Shown here one piece after another: positions 13,371 through 25,595 of a stretch of 64,000 nucleotides of DNA. Location: the NCBI GenBank assembly GCA_009760855.2, contig WPIO01000144.1:287501-351500 (forward strand), read 5' to 3'. The notes beneath the pieces are model-generated. The model saw only the letters and a list, made by a program, of their open reading frames with translations. It did not search any database and was not told the DNA's origin. The DNA is from Cristatella mucedo. Lineage: Eukaryota > Bryozoa > Phylactolaemata > Cristatellidae. A program made the position numbers and the translations under genes. Within the stretch, counting starts at the first letter, position 1; every line of letters begins with the position of its first letter.

Positions 13371-13885
13371 TTATAATAATAATAATAATGCACTTGATAA
13401 AGCGACCTCAGAGAACGCAATCTCTTTCTATGCGCTTCACATTTGTTGCAAAGGAAAGCGCGATTGAATGGAGAGTAATATCATGCTTGATAAACAAACA
13501 ACATGAATAACATGGGGTGACATAGGGGTTACATAGGGGTGACATGCACAGGGTCAGCATGCAAATGTGGTTAGTGGCAGCATGCACAGTGTCAGCACGC
13601 ATAAGCCCGTGAAGGACGAGTCACGGGGGCCCAGTAAATGCTGTCCTAAATAGGTGTGTTTTTAAGTTCTTTTTAAATGTGGTCAAGTCAGGGGATGTTC
13701 TGACGCAGGTCGGGAGGGAGTTCCAGTCTTTGGGAGCATACGAACTAAATGCACGGTCTCCAAAGGATTTGAGGTTTGTACGAGGTATTTGTAGACTATT
13801 GGATTCCGGAAAGCGGGTGGTACGCTGCTTGGCCTGGTGGGGGAGTTCCTGGTGGGTTCACGGGGGTTCGACGTCACAGCGAACT
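13371..13885 (-). mobile_element. 5'-truncated L2-like LINE: ORF2 C-terminus, 3' UTR and (ATT)n tail
   Basis: Reading the minus strand, the ORF2 end includes GDRAFSSYAPKDWNSLP, TCVRTSPDLTTFKKNLKT, a typical L2-type C-terminus. A 3' UTR follows with the tandem-like TGCATGCTGCC/TGCATGCTGACC segments and then AAATGT...GCGC...TTCTCTGAGGTCGCTTTATC. It ends in an (ATT)n tail at 13371-13390. This copy shows that the many aataat...gcgctttaca fragments elsewhere are reversed LINE 3' ends. Confidence 0.9.
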
Positions 13886-13889
13886 CTGC

Positions 13890-16800
13890 GCCAGGTCAGG
13901 TAATCAACGGGGTTTTTGCATTGCAATAATACTTGCCGCAAATTGAATGTCGAAAGGCTTGCTGCAAAGACGATTTTCTGCGTGAACTGCATCTCAACAA
14001 TGCGATCGCATGCGTATTCATAAATGCTGCAATTAATTGACTCTGAAAATGAACGGGCCCCCTAGCTAGGACTTCGGGAAGGAATGCTTAAAAACAGCGG
14101 AGGCCATAATTTATCCCGATTAATATCGCAATTAATCCTTATTCTGAAGAAAATGATGTGTCGCATTAGCTTGCAATGATAGCGGTATACGATCTCACCC
14201 ATTAGTTTTTGCCAAATACCTCTCTGTCTTATAGACTGGATAGCCTAAAGCACGAAGCTGCACTCTACCAGGACGAGGTAGTTCAATGGCAGCCACTCAT
14301 TTCAAGCATTTCCGTGCGGTACGGCCAGTGCAGTACACTATGCAGGTCAGTGACATATATGCATGAGAGTGAGTACCATTTGCCGCCATGTTTAATACCA
14401 GTTTCTCGGCAAACCATGCACCACGAAGAGCGCCCTCAGGCAGCTGGGATAGAATCGTTTAATGGTGGTGGCGGTGGTTTCTGTGATTTTCGGGAAGGCC
14501 CTGTCGATTACAGATGCTGCCACCGTGCCAGGCTACTTCTTTGAGCAGCAAACCTTGTACAACATACGAAACATGTTTATTGTTAACTACAAAAATACAA
14601 ATTGAATATTTCATAATCTACACATATTATTTTTATATTTGAGTGTTAGATTAAGGAAAATATGCCAAAACCTATAACAAATTGAACACATTTGTAGTTC
14701 TGACTGGAGTTGACAGAACACCAGACAGCATGAGATAGATTTGCCGTGGTGTTTCACCCGTGCAAATCCGAATTTACATCACTATAGACTCGCGAAAAGA
14801 CTCGCAGTTGGTCCGAGTTCAGAAAAGTCAGAGCGCTATTATGCATCAGCGAGGGAGCGCCTTAACGACACTGTAGCCCATCAGCGGCCAAACGCTAACA
14901 GCCATCTCATCGCGCCAAGCCTAATATCGTTAATGAACGCCAATTATCGATCGCCTTCAAGCCTTAGAGAATTATCTGGAAGTGCATCATAACACAACCT
15001 GTGAAGATGGCTTTTCATAATCCTCTTGTGCTGTCTGCCTTGGAATACCACGCCAATCCTCTGGGGCTGTCTGTCCTGGAGTAACATACAGTGGACCGGG
15101 CTGTGTGGAATGAATGCAAAGTTTGCCTCTCAATTACGAGGCAACTAGAGGCCAATAAAATGAGCTCAGCAAGCGAGATCCGTAACATGCTGCAGGGACA
15201 AGCGAATGCTGACGTAGACCGCAGCAGCCGACTGCGGGTGCCCGACGAGCTCTCGAAGACGGCGGCCGATGCGCCCCCAAGCTTCATCGCTTCGAGGTCG
15301 AGGCTGCGAGAGGCTCCTCGAGTTACACTCTTCCCACACTCTCGAGAGTCGAGCACGGTCCGGGTCTCATTGGAAAGCAATCATTCGAAGGCTCTCTCGC
15401 CGGGCTCTCTTTGCGCAAACAGCTGAGCAATCGTCGGGTAGCGAGCATGCTAATGGACGCTCTCCACTTAAGCGGGAAAAATAGCTACAGCCACATCGAG
15501 CTTGCAGTCCCGGACGTCTCTGTCGAGACGGCGTCATCTGAACACGTAGGTGCCGGTACTCGGCTGTCGATGGCGTAAGCGCCGTCATTTACAGCGCCAC
15601 TACCCGGCCGACGGGCGGCTCGCCGAGCCGCCAGCCGCCCGTCGCCGCTTCTCTCTCGTTCGCGCTAGAAAGCGAGGAAGAGGAACGGGAACGACCGGCA
15701 GCAGCAGCTCGACCGACCTTGCCCTTTGCGTTTGCCCTCGGCCAGTCCGTCGACCTTCTCCGGGCCCAGACGCTGTTGTTTTGAAGGAAATCGAATAAAG
15801 TTTATTCGAAACCAGCCTACAAAGAAACTTCGCGGACCTCATGCTGTTAAGTCGAGGAGCGGGCTTACGGCTAGATACCTCGCCACTGTAATCAGACTCT
15901 CCGGGCTATTAATGCGGTCGCACGCCCCGTATACGATTCCTCCGTCAACAAACTTGCGCAAAGGATACGGGTGAGCAGGTGGCGGCGCCCTGCTGAGAGC
16001 GAGCAGAGCAGCGAGCGCATGGCGAGGGCGCCGATGCCGGCTGAGCCCGTGAGTCAGTGCATCCTGGCGTCGGTCGCTTATATAGTCTGTTGGGTGGAGG
16101 TGCATTGGAACTCAGAACACGATCTCCGAAGGAGTGCATCTAGAGGCTCAGGTAAACGAACGGAGTCAAAGAAGCAAGCGACACAAGGCGAAGAAGCCTG
16201 ATTAGTAGGTATGTCAATTAGAGAATGCCAAGCACGATAACGAAGCGATCCACTTGTGAGTGGCAAGACCGTGCAATCGTTGATGATGCTTCTCGATCTT
16301 GAACCTAGTGCAAGTTTGGTAAAATTCATGTGAAGTGGTTTCGACGTTCACGTTGAACAAGCAATCGAACAGACAAAGCTGGCATCTTCCTACTCTGGCA
16401 GGAGCTCAAACAAACCAGCAAATGAAATTTCGCATAAGTAAGCAGACGGACGATTTTGGCTGCCATACTCTATACCTTATTACAAAAGCATGCTCGAAAT
16501 GAGTGCAATAATACCTAGCTGACGGTCAGAAGGCTTGGCAGGTCAAGCTCACATTTGCATCGATAATTTTGGCTACCAATCACTTTGTATACCCAAGTCG
16601 CCACAATGGACGAGAGCCCTTCCGCTTCGCTACGAGTTTAATTTTAAGGGCCGAGTGCAGGAAGATGGCCACAAACTACCATCGCCGCGCGTTGAATAGC
16701 TAGGTGTCAAGGCTACTCTGACTTATTTAGGCATTTTGCCGTCGCGCTCGCCAATCTAGACATCCCCCTGACACGCTTGCCATAAGAGGCGTCACAACGT

Positions 16801-17700
16801 AACGTCACGCTTCTGGGCGCTACGTTGACACGCTCGCCGTTATAGGCATCGTGCCGTCACGCTCACCGTCGAACATACAGCTCCCTTCATGCTCTTCGTT
16901 CAAGGGCAGTGGCTTCCCTCGATCGGGCGATTCTGGGCTCAGCGATTTTGGCCAAGATGGCGCTGCCACGCTACAAAAGGCTGCTCAAGATATTCCGGTT
17001 AAGCCGATTTCGAGAGTAAGGCTTTCCGGTCTCTGGGCGACTATGACTTCAACTATTAGGTTGGCCTTCTTTGATGTCATTCAGCTGGCGAAGGCGAGCT
17101 GCTATCCAAGTTCGAGCGCAGGCATTAACCAAGCTTCAATGAAGTAGAACGAGTCTGGAGTGATGGAAGGCAGTGTAGCGCACGTGCAGCTATGTTTCCT
17201 GTGCATCAGAATAAAATCGTGCCTGGTAATTGGCGACTGCGTCATTAAAATGCAGTAGCAAAAGAAAGGGGCTGAAGCTGGAGTGCAATGCCAGCGCCAG
17301 ACCTGCCGATTAGGCTCTCAAGAAACAACCCTTGCGATCGACGATATACAATGCTACCGCTCGATCTCGATGGGCTGTCTGAGAAAGATGACCTAGGTCA
17401 AAGTTCCTGTGGGCTAGAACGTCTTCGAAGCAATGATGTCTCTGAGTGGTAACAAGTCCCAGATCTTAGCTGGGATATTTGCCACGACGATTGAGTACAG
17501 CTCGTTGGCTTCAAAATTCCTCAGAATGCTGCCGAATGATGTCTTTTTCTGATTCTAGGACGCTGTATAGTAAAGCTTGAAAGAATACTAGACCTCAAAT
17601 GCGGCCAAGAATAATTGTGGTTTTACTTTCAATGTCCAGGCATTATTATTTTAATACGATGTGTACTATTTCTGCTATAATCTGTTATAGCTTTGCTCGT
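13890..17700. other. no gene recognised; CpG-rich patch 15.2-16.1 kb
   Basis: Short frames only. GACACGC/GTCACGC-type short motifs recur at 16740-16870. No exon could be supported. Confidence 0.45.
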
Positions 17701-17709
17701 TCTTCAAAA

Positions 17710-17876
17710 CTGAGCCGTGATGGCACACTAGGTAAGGCGGTTGCTTTCACGACCTCAATCGCGAGGTCGTGGGTTCGATTCCTGCTGTGGGCGATTCTTT
17801 ATCGCCACTGCAAGCGGTGGCGATAGCCGTAAAGGCTCTACTGTCGCTATACAAAAAAAGGCTGTTTAATCAGCTA
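17710..17876 (+). mobile_element. tRNA-derived SINE, family A
   Basis: Nearly identical to the copy at 10971: GAGCCGTGATGGCACACTAG, B box GGTTCGATTCCTG, end GGCTGTTTAATCAGCTAG. Confidence 0.92.
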
Positions 17877-18413
17877 GGATTTATTAATTTATTTATTTAA
17901 AACAATGTAAAGAAAATTGGCATTTTATGAAAGAAATTATTTGACAATAACCAAATTAAAACTGTTTACCAAAAATTATTTTATACATGATGATATAAAG
18001 CAATTATTCTAGTTTCGGTTCCAAGGCGCGATTCGAAAAATCAAAGACTAGTTACTTCATGATCAAGTGAATGTGGGCTGTGCTGCAGCATCTCATTATT
18101 CTGCATGAGCTTCCTCGAACAGAAAGCCTAATGCCTCACCATCTTCTGCCCGGTGGCTAGCTCTTGTTAGGTTATGCTCTCTTAAAAAAAGCATTTTATA
18201 CGTCTATTACTACTCTGCCTCCTTAAACTATAAGTATAGTCACGGTAGTGACTTTATTGTCCAATTTCCGTGGGATCACCGTGGCTCTCGAGACTCGTTT
18301 GCTCGTTTGGTATTGCAGCTGCACAATGAAGGACGAGCAACACGTGCTCTGCTCTTCTAGAATTTAAAAATCGGTGAAAAATGATTTGGCCCGTGTCCTG
18401 CGGAGTTGGTACC

Positions 18414-18580
18414 AGCCGTCGTGGCTCTCTAGGTGATAAGATGGCTGCTTTTCACGACCTCGGCCCGAGGTAGTGGGTTCGCATCCTGCGGTGGCCAATC
18501 CTGTATTGCCACTGCAAGCGGCGGTGATAGCCTTCAAGGCTCTTCTGCCGCTATACAAAAGAGGCTGTTAAATCAGCTAG
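18414..18580 (+). mobile_element. tRNA-derived SINE, family A (diverged)
   Basis: B box GGTTCGCATCCTG and the conserved end GAGGCTGTTAAATCAGCTAG; the A-box region has several substitutions. Confidence 0.88.
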
Positions 18581-18879
18581 CACTTTTTTAGAATTGTCAT
18601 GCTATGGAGCACTGCCCACGCAGGTTCCCACTTGTCAAATCTCAAGTGCGCTCGCCCAATTCACCTTCCATTCCAATTGCTCTTTCACCTCCCAATCCCA
18701 AGTCGTGCGCTCCGTGCATGACTCGGACAAGCGTGCAACACGCTGGTTAGGTTGGGGCGACAAACGTAAATATGTAGCTCTTTTCTAGGGCGCCCTACAG
18801 ACACACGATCCGCTCTTCTGATGACTGAGAGTTATCACTCCTTACCATTAGACAGATATACTGACTTGGCTTCCAGTCG

Positions 18880-19180
18880 TCTCGCCGTTCGCATGGAGTA
18901 TCCCTGTCTAGGCAATCCCCACTTTTAGCAAAGTTTCGTGGCTCAAACTAGCCAAACTTGACTATGGATCCGATGTGGTCGTCGAATGAAACGTCACTTT
19001 GGAACAGCTTACCTAGATTTCGAGCAGATTCAACCGGAGATGTGCTGGCAGAGCCGATTTTGAGCATAAATTTTTCCAATACCTGAACCACACTTGGTTT
19101 GCCCCCTAACTAGTAAGTTGGTTTTTATCGTCATTCAAAAGAATGCTGCCATCCGTGTGCGGATGTAATCAATGTGCGAA
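18880..19180 (-). pseudogene. L2-like LINE reverse-transcriptase fragment
   Basis: The minus strand reads KTNLLVRGQTK, FMLKIGSASTSPVESARNLG, LFQSDVSFDDHIGSIVK and CLDRDTPC across small frameshifts. This is the RT thumb region upstream of the VHAFVTSRL motif. It matches fragments at 27548-27950 and 29735. Confidence 0.78.
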
Positions 19181-19242
19181 GCGAGGAAGTTGAGCTAATT
19201 CGACGTGCTGGAGGGCGGGAGGAATCAAAGCAAAGTGCCAGC

Positions 19243-19443
19243 TGAGTATCACCTGCATAGAAGGGGAAGCCTAGGTTAGGCCTGGCAATCACCGAGTGTC
19301 ATCTGCATAGCAGCGAAATCATAGATTTTGCCTGGAAATCACAGAGTGTCATCTGCATAGCAGTGAAATCCTAGATTTTGCCTGGCAATCACTGAGTGTC
19401 AGCTGCATAGAAGTGAAAGCCTAGATTGTGCCTGGCAGTCACA
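19243..19443 (+). repeat. 50-bp tandem repeat, four copies
   Basis: Units begin at 19243, 19294, 19344 and 19394, each with GAGTGTCATCTGCATAG and a GATTTTGCCTGGCAATCAC-like half. Copies differ by roughly 10-20 percent by eye. Confidence 0.9.
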
Positions 19444-19876
19444 TCGGCATTAGCGAGAGTATAAACCGTGCAAATTTGCGATTCAGATTCACTAGTTATC
19501 GCTGAGGCAAGTATAACCTTCACCTTGCAACTACTTCTAATCAGGCTTTTAGGGTGTTCTTTGACGACTCGACACTTAGTCGACTAGAGCCATGCCCAGG
19601 GAAACGTCCCTCGGTGCCCCTCAGCCACTGCTGCCGCCACTTGACTCATCCCTGTTGCAAAACTGCTGCTGCTGCCGTGCCCTGGACAGCTGGAATATCG
19701 TCCGAGACAAGAGCGGGGCAACGTATTCAGCAGATCTGGCCGAAGACGAGGCGTGAGAATGGGCGCACGAGTGGCTTCGCTAGCATGCGTTCGGCACACA
19801 CCCCATCAACTGAACCACGCACGGGATCATAACAGATCGGCCGGAAGCAACCTTCGCCAGGCCGCGGTTGACTGGG

Positions 19877-19879
<3 letters not shown>

Positions 19880-19935
<56 letters not shown>
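19880..19935 (+). repeat. (GA)n microsatellite
   Basis: About 28 pure GA units. Confidence 0.95.
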
Positions 19936-19937
<2 letters not shown>

Positions 19938-20118
19938 TGAACTTGCTTGCAAGGGCGTCGACGTAGTGACTATTTAGAAATAGAAGCAAATGACGGCTGG
20001 AAAGGATTGTCAGAGTTAACAGTCGTGAGGAAAGATGTATTTACATGAAAGCTTCTTGAGTTCTGCCGTCTGGAACCAGAAAAGCAATGGCTTCGGCTGC
20101 CAAAGGTCCTTACGTTAA

Positions 20119-20297
20119 ATAATGATAATAACACACTTAATAAAGCACCCCCAGAGAACTCAATCTCTTTCTAGGCGCTTTACACTTGCTGCAAAGGAAA
20201 CACGATCGAATGGTTAGTAATAGCATGTTCAATAAACAACAAGAATAACATGGTTAGAGATGATATGCACAGGGTCACCATGTAAAGAATGGAAAGT
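20119..20297 (-). mobile_element. L2-like LINE 3' end fragment
   Basis: Reversed tail, the GCGC core and part of the 3' UTR. Ends abruptly next to a second, more diverged copy. Confidence 0.82.
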
Positions 20298-20307
20298 TAA
20301 TTACCGT

Positions 20308-20840
20308 GTTAATAAGAATAATGATTAGGGAAATTCGTATAGCACCTTAGAATTTCAATATCTATCTAGGTACTATACATATGCTATAAAGCATGCACGT
20401 CAGTTTACTAGTGATAGCTAGCACAGTGTCAGGGCATTGAAACGGCTAGTCACGTGAATAGCCCACCTACCAAATGCGGTGAGGAATAGGAGCGGTTTTA
20501 GCTTCCTTTCAAATGTCGCCAAGACAGGGAAGTCGTGCCATTAGTCAGGACTCAAGGATTTCAGAGCATATGAACTTAAGGCGTGGTCTTCAAAGAATTT
20601 GAGGTTGGTTAGAAGTACAGCTAAGCGACATTGAGTAAGGTGAGCGAGTGATGCTATGCCTAGCTTGATTGGGATGCAGTTCTGATAGGCAGGCTGAAGT
20701 CAGAGAATGAAACGACCTAAAAGTGAGCGAAAAAAGGCGCTTGTAGAGGTCGATACCTGGAGGACTTCGAGGGGCCACGGGAGGCTGAAACCGACGCAGC
20801 AGTCCAGCTGGGTGAGAAGGTGCCTTTCCACGTCACGTGC
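20308..20840 (-). mobile_element. diverged L2-like LINE 3' portion (second subfamily)
   Basis: Reversed tail (TATAGCACC core), 3' UTR and ORF2 end. The minus strand reads FFEDHALSSYALKS, then FPVLATFERKLKPLLF. It has fewer matches to the main family than the 13371 copy. Confidence 0.75.
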
Positions 20841-21116
20841 CAGAGTAAGAATTTCGCTCTCTATATTTCGCATCATATCCGTGTATTGTCGTAGCTAAAT
20901 CAGAAAATGTACACACGAACAAATTAATTTTATTTACTAGCCAGCCGTCAGGCAATGTTTGTCACCAACTATCGAGGCTACATGACCTCTGCCGGTAACC
21001 ATGCAAACCCCGAAGCTCGGAAGTAAATGCGAGACAGAACCAGGGTTACACAGATCTTCAGCCGGCCATCTCGGTAAGCAGTCCCCAGTCCCGAACACGG
21101 ATTGAACATTAGAGCT

Positions 21117-21275
21117 GGGTTGGTCCACCGGATAAGGTGCTCGCCCCGACTAAGGTCTGGCTGAGGTAGTGGGCTCGAGCCCTGAGGCACATGTGTAGCG
21201 CCTGAATAGAGATTTAGTTCTGTTGGGGCGCTATACAAATGAATTATATATATATATATATATATATATAACATG
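21117..21275 (+). mobile_element. tRNA-derived SINE, family B, ending in a LINE-like 3' tail
   Basis: A tRNA-like head has the B box GGGCTCGAGCCCTG. Then comes TAGCGCCTGAATAGAGATTT and GGGGCGCTATACAAATGAAT, which matches the L2-like LINE 3' end. It finishes in a (TA)n run. Confidence 0.75.
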
Positions 21276-22829
21276 TCTACTTACTGCGAAGGCAGTATTC
21301 TGACTAAAAATTTTCAGCGTCGAACAGTGCTCAGAGAGGCGACCTGAACTACGGCACCATCGATTGGCTTAGCGCAGTTACTTCCCCGTCACCTCGCGCT
21401 CAAGATCAAGGTCTCGTCAAGGGGAGATTCGGTGGCGTCGTCGCTCGGTTCGGGGCACAGCCGAGCCTGCCGAGAGCCGATTGAAATGTCACCGGCGGGT
21501 GGGCTCGCTGTCACGTAAGTTCGGAGCCGATTCAAATGTGACCTTCGCGACGGCAGTTAAACATCAGTAAAGGCAACGCCTGACGATGGGCGGGCTCACG
21601 CAGGGCATTTGCACTCGGCCGCATTTCTCGTCTTCCCGTCCGGCGGCAATGCAAAGCGTGCCCCACGGTGCGGCTCCACGCAGGCCAGGCTGCTGCGTGG
21701 CCTGCGTGCTGCGGAGCCGGCGCTCGGCCGCTGCCGCGCAGCATCGTTGTCGCCCAGTCGGTTAGAAGTCGCCGAGGCGGCTCGGATGCCGGCTGCGGCC
21801 TTGCAGCCGGCGTTACAGCCACCGGCACTCGCTCGCTCCCGTCGTGCAGTGCAGCGAGACGCACGCTGAGGGGCGCGGCTAGCGCTGGCCGGGCGCTAGC
21901 CGCAGCCTCGCCACGCCAGCGAGCGACGACGCCGCGGAGGCGAGAGGCCGTCGCTCGCCGCGCGGCGACTGGCTTGCTTCGTCGGGCTGCCCCGGAAGCG
22001 GCGCGACGCTCGCTTGAGCACCGGAAGGAAGGGCCGGGGCGACGCCGCGACATTGGAGCGGTTTGACAGGACCGACGGCTCGGACTGCGCCGGCCGCGCG
22101 AAACGCCGCCGCGGCGAACGCGTCGCGGCGGAGCAGAGCCGGCTCAAGTGAAGAAGGCGGCGGGCGATCACGGCGACCGCTCGGCGGTCGACGGCAGCGG
22201 GGGGGGGGCGGCGGCGGCGGCGCAGGACGACTTACGCCGACGTCCCGCGCGCGATGGCGGGCGCGCGCCAGCGCGCCGCCCTCGCGTGCCACGCCCCCTT
22301 TCCGCGGCACGTACGCGCACTTACAAGATGCCGGTCGGTGGCTTGCTTCTCCGACCAATATGCAGCGCCGCCGCACCAGCGGTCCGCCCGCGGGCCGAGC
22401 GCGGCCAAGTCCCCATTAATTAGCCGCCGTCGAGCTTCCCACAGGCCGGTGAGCACACGCCTACTAATTGAATTGCACGAAATACAAATAAGAAAGCATT
22501 CTTCGGCTGCTCCCAGTGGCCGCCGGCCCCGAGAGCCGCTTCGCGCGGTAATATGGCGACGAGTAGCGTAACGGCTACAAAGAGCGAGAGCCTCGGCGAG
22601 GCGGCGGCGGCCGCCGCCGCCTAGACGGCGCGCAGAAGAGGAAGAAACGCCAGCGGCGGCGGCGGGGACGCGGGAGGGAAGGCGCTGAGTGCACGGCCGA
22701 GGGCGCCGATAGCGGTGGGCGTGTGGGAAAGCACCAACCTGCAAGCGCCAAATGCTGCCGCTGCCGCCGCCGCCGCTGCGGCCGGCACGCCTCAGCCCAG
22801 AGCGCGTTGCGTGAGTAGCGAATAGACCG

Positions 22830-22917
22830 GAAGCCGAAAAAGAGAAAAAAGTTCTTTGAGGCCGCAGTACGAATGCATTAGCATTATCGTTATTATTATT
22901 ATTATTATCATCCTCAT
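22830..22917 (+). mobile_element. L2-like LINE 3' tail inside a CpG island
   Basis: AGTTCTTTGAGGCCGCAGTA..GCATTAGCATTATCG leads into (ATT)n. Its presence explains the Asn run in the overlapping long minus-strand open frame and argues that frame is not a gene. Confidence 0.65.
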
Positions 22918-23974
22918 CCTGACACACCGCTGCCGCTGCCGACGCCGCCGCCGCGAGCGCAACCTCCGCTGGGAAGGCGGCGGATGCGCGTTCAGGGAAA
23001 GCGGCGTCCCGGCATCGACCGCTCCGGCTCCAAACGCCCAGCGTCTCAGTCCGTCTCCGACGCGACGGCTTCAAGGTCGGCAAAACCGCTCCGCTTGGCG
23101 GCAAGCGGTGGCGGCCTGCGTCCGCTGCTGCAGCAGCCGCCGCCACTGCAGCCGCCGCCGCTGTAGCCGCCGCCGCCGCCGACCCCGAGAGCGTCGGCCG
23201 CCGCTCATCTTCCGCGTAAACCGCGGCCAGATATGCATAAACAGCGTTAACAAGACGAGCGGCGGCGGAAGCGCACTCTGGGGTTTCTCTCCCAGACCGC
23301 AGCCAGCTAGTCGCTAATCAGCCGACGCCGAGCGAGTGCTTTGAAGAGAAAGAGCCCGCGCAGCGACGAAAAACAAAGCGCTCGCTCGTCGCCGCCGCCG
23401 CTCGGCGAACGCGCCCGCGAACGCCCCGGCGGCGCCTCGCGTCAGCCGGCGTCGCCAGGCCGTGCGCGGCGGCGCAGCGCGAGGCGGGCGGACTGGCGAG
23501 CGAGTTTTCGCTCACACGCCGGCCCCGCCCGGCATTTCCGGTGCGAGGCACCGCAGCGATTTACTGCGCACGGCCACAATCCACTTGCGGCGGCACGAGT
23601 AGGCTGCGCGAAGGTCATATCGAGGCTCGCATTCCGTTCGCGCGTTCTCACGGAAACTCAAGCAATTGCGCTTTCAAAGTGCTCAATCAATTGTACCCAC
23701 AAGTGGTTGGCGCGTTACCGCGTTCACGAGGACGCGGGACGGAAGCTGCGGTGGCAAATCTTTCTAGAAAGCGCGCGAACGGAGCGTGCGCTCAAACTTC
23801 GCGCGGACACAGCAAACGATGGCTATAAATATTGCGACGTCAATTACGAGCGCTTCTCGCGGCTGAATTATTGCACCGCCGCCGGCTTGCGGCGCATGCC
23901 GCAGTGCGCCGCAGCCGATCGCGGCAGCCGCCGCCGCCTTCGACTGTTTGATGATTTGAGCGCTCGAGACGTCG

Positions 23975-24009
<35 letters not shown>
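23975..24009 (+). repeat. (GCC)n run, about 11 units
   Basis: Pure GCC within the 21.35-24.3 kb CpG island. Confidence 0.9.
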
Positions 24010-24359
24010 AAACGCCGCTGCTGCTCTGTTTGCGCTCGCTGAGAGAGCCGTCTCGCAGGGCGCTGACGGGTAGCGTCGTGCGGCGCGTCCTTCTCAGCCG
24101 CTGAGCTGAACGTCGGCACAATCCGTTAGGAATATAGGATTGCGTTCAGCACTAGAGACGCCGTTCGGCAGCCGACGCGCGAAGGTTGCGGCGGCCGCCG
24201 ACGGCGATGCATGCACTTCGGTCGTCACCCTTCGGAACGAATGTAAGCCCGGCGGCTTACACTGAGCCCGCTATCGTGCTGGCGCTCAGCGCGCGTTGAC
24301 AGAAGACCGTCGAAGAGAAGAAGAGTTCGAAGCTCGGAAATTTAAGCGTAAGCGCTGCT

Positions 24360-24622
24360 GTAATAATAATAATAATGTACTAGATAAAGCGCCCTCAGAG
24401 AACTCAAGCTCTTGCTAGGCGCTTTACATTTGCTGCAAAAGGAAATGCAATTAAATGGTAAGTAAAATCATGCTTGAAAAACAAACAAAATGAATAACAT
24501 GGTTAGGGGTGACATGCACAGGGTCAGCATGCAAATGTGGTTAGTGGCAGCATGCACAGTGTCAGCACGCATAAGCACGTGAAGGACGAATCACAGGGAC
24601 CCACTAAATGCTGTCCTAAATA
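24360..24622 (-). mobile_element. L2-like LINE 3' UTR fragment
   Basis: Contains the (ATT)n tail, the hairpin-like GCGC...TTCTCTGAGGGCGC segment and the 3' UTR up to CTGTCCTAAATA. It abuts the next copy at 24623. Confidence 0.88.
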
Positions 24623-24765
24623 ATATAATAATAATGCACTTGATAAAGCGCCCTCAGAGAACTCAATCTCTTTCTAGGCGATTTACATTTGCTGGAAAGG
24701 GAAACGCGATTGATGAATGGTGAGCAATACCATGCTCGATAAGCAAATGATTAATGATACAGTCA
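24623..24765 (-). mobile_element. L2-like LINE 3' end fragment
   Basis: Tail plus about 120 bp of 3' UTR, truncated. It follows the copy at 24360 head to tail, which suggests insertion into or near its neighbour's A/T-rich end. Confidence 0.85.
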
Positions 24766-24904
24766 TTCTGTTCCTAATAATTCTCTATTTACAAAATTTC
24801 CCATCAAATCCAAGAGCGAATTTTCTTGTGCATGCTCAGAAGGCCTTGATGGAATGCACTGAAATAATCGATAATAATATAGTAATAATAGATAGATATA
24901 CTGA

Positions 24905-25290
24905 TAGATAATAATATAGTAATAATAATGCACTTGATAAAGCGCCCTCAGAGAACTTAATCTCTCTCTAGGCGCTTTACATTTGCTGCAAAGGGAAATG
25001 CAATTGAATGGTGAGTAAAATCATGCTTGATAAACAAAAAAATGAATAACATGGTTAGGGGTGACATGCACAGGGTCAGCATGCAAATGTGGTTAGTGGC
25101 AGCATGCACAGTGTCAGCACGCATAAGCACGTGAAGGACGAATCACAGGGACCCACTAAATGCTGTCCTAAATAGGTGTGTTTTAAGTTCCTTTTAAATG
25201 TGTTCAGGTCAGGGGATGTTCTGACGCAGGTCGGGAGGGAGTTCCATGCTTTGGGAGCATACGAACTAACTGCAGCTCGTTTTATGATCG
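24905..25290 (-). mobile_element. 5'-truncated L2-like LINE with ORF2 C-terminus
   Basis: Same element as at 13371. The minus strand reads SSYAPKAWNSLPTCVRTS then PDLNTFKRNLK, followed by the 3' UTR and an (ATT)n-type tail at the low-coordinate end. It is the third of three tandem minus-strand copies (24360, 24623, 24905). Confidence 0.88.
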
Positions 25291-25359
25291 CCGCCCGCAA
25301 AGCAATCGACGAGACTTTTAGTCGTACGCGTTCTCGCGAACGCACAGAGCTGAGTCAAT

Positions 25360-25436
25360 GTAAAGTGCCTAGAAAGAGATTGAGTTCTCACAGTTCTCAC
25401 ATATTGAATGTAGTGCTATTTTTATTATTATCATCA
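25360..25436 (+). mobile_element. L2-like LINE 3' tail
   Basis: GTAAAGTGCCTAGAAAGAGA then TTGAGTTCTC and an (ATT)-like end; the opposite orientation to the copy just before it. Confidence 0.75.
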
Positions 25437-25595
25437 CATTGTCATCAAACGCCTTCTCGTTGTCGTCAAACGCCTGCGATCAGCCTAACACTGCGACTCA
25501 GCGGACCTCACGAGTGGGATGTTGCTATACGGTGAACTCTCCGTGCTTCGTAAAAAGTCGAGCAAAGTTTAGCCGATTAAACAGTCGGGTATATA

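Larger units (their letters stand above)
21350..24330. other. CpG island, about 3 kb, no gene recognised
   Basis: Very GC-rich with many overlapping frames up to 304 codons. The longest contains a LINE tail in frame, showing it is not coding. It could be the promoter island of an unseen gene. Confidence 0.55.

Noticed and set aside
17710..17790. Functional tRNA gene
   Set aside because: The tRNA-like head is shared by at least five copies that carry the same non-tRNA body and end, so these are SINEs.
22232..23146. 304-codon minus-strand frame in a CpG island
   Set aside because: It runs in frame through a LINE (ATT)n tail, giving an Asn run, and has no domain; explained by composition.
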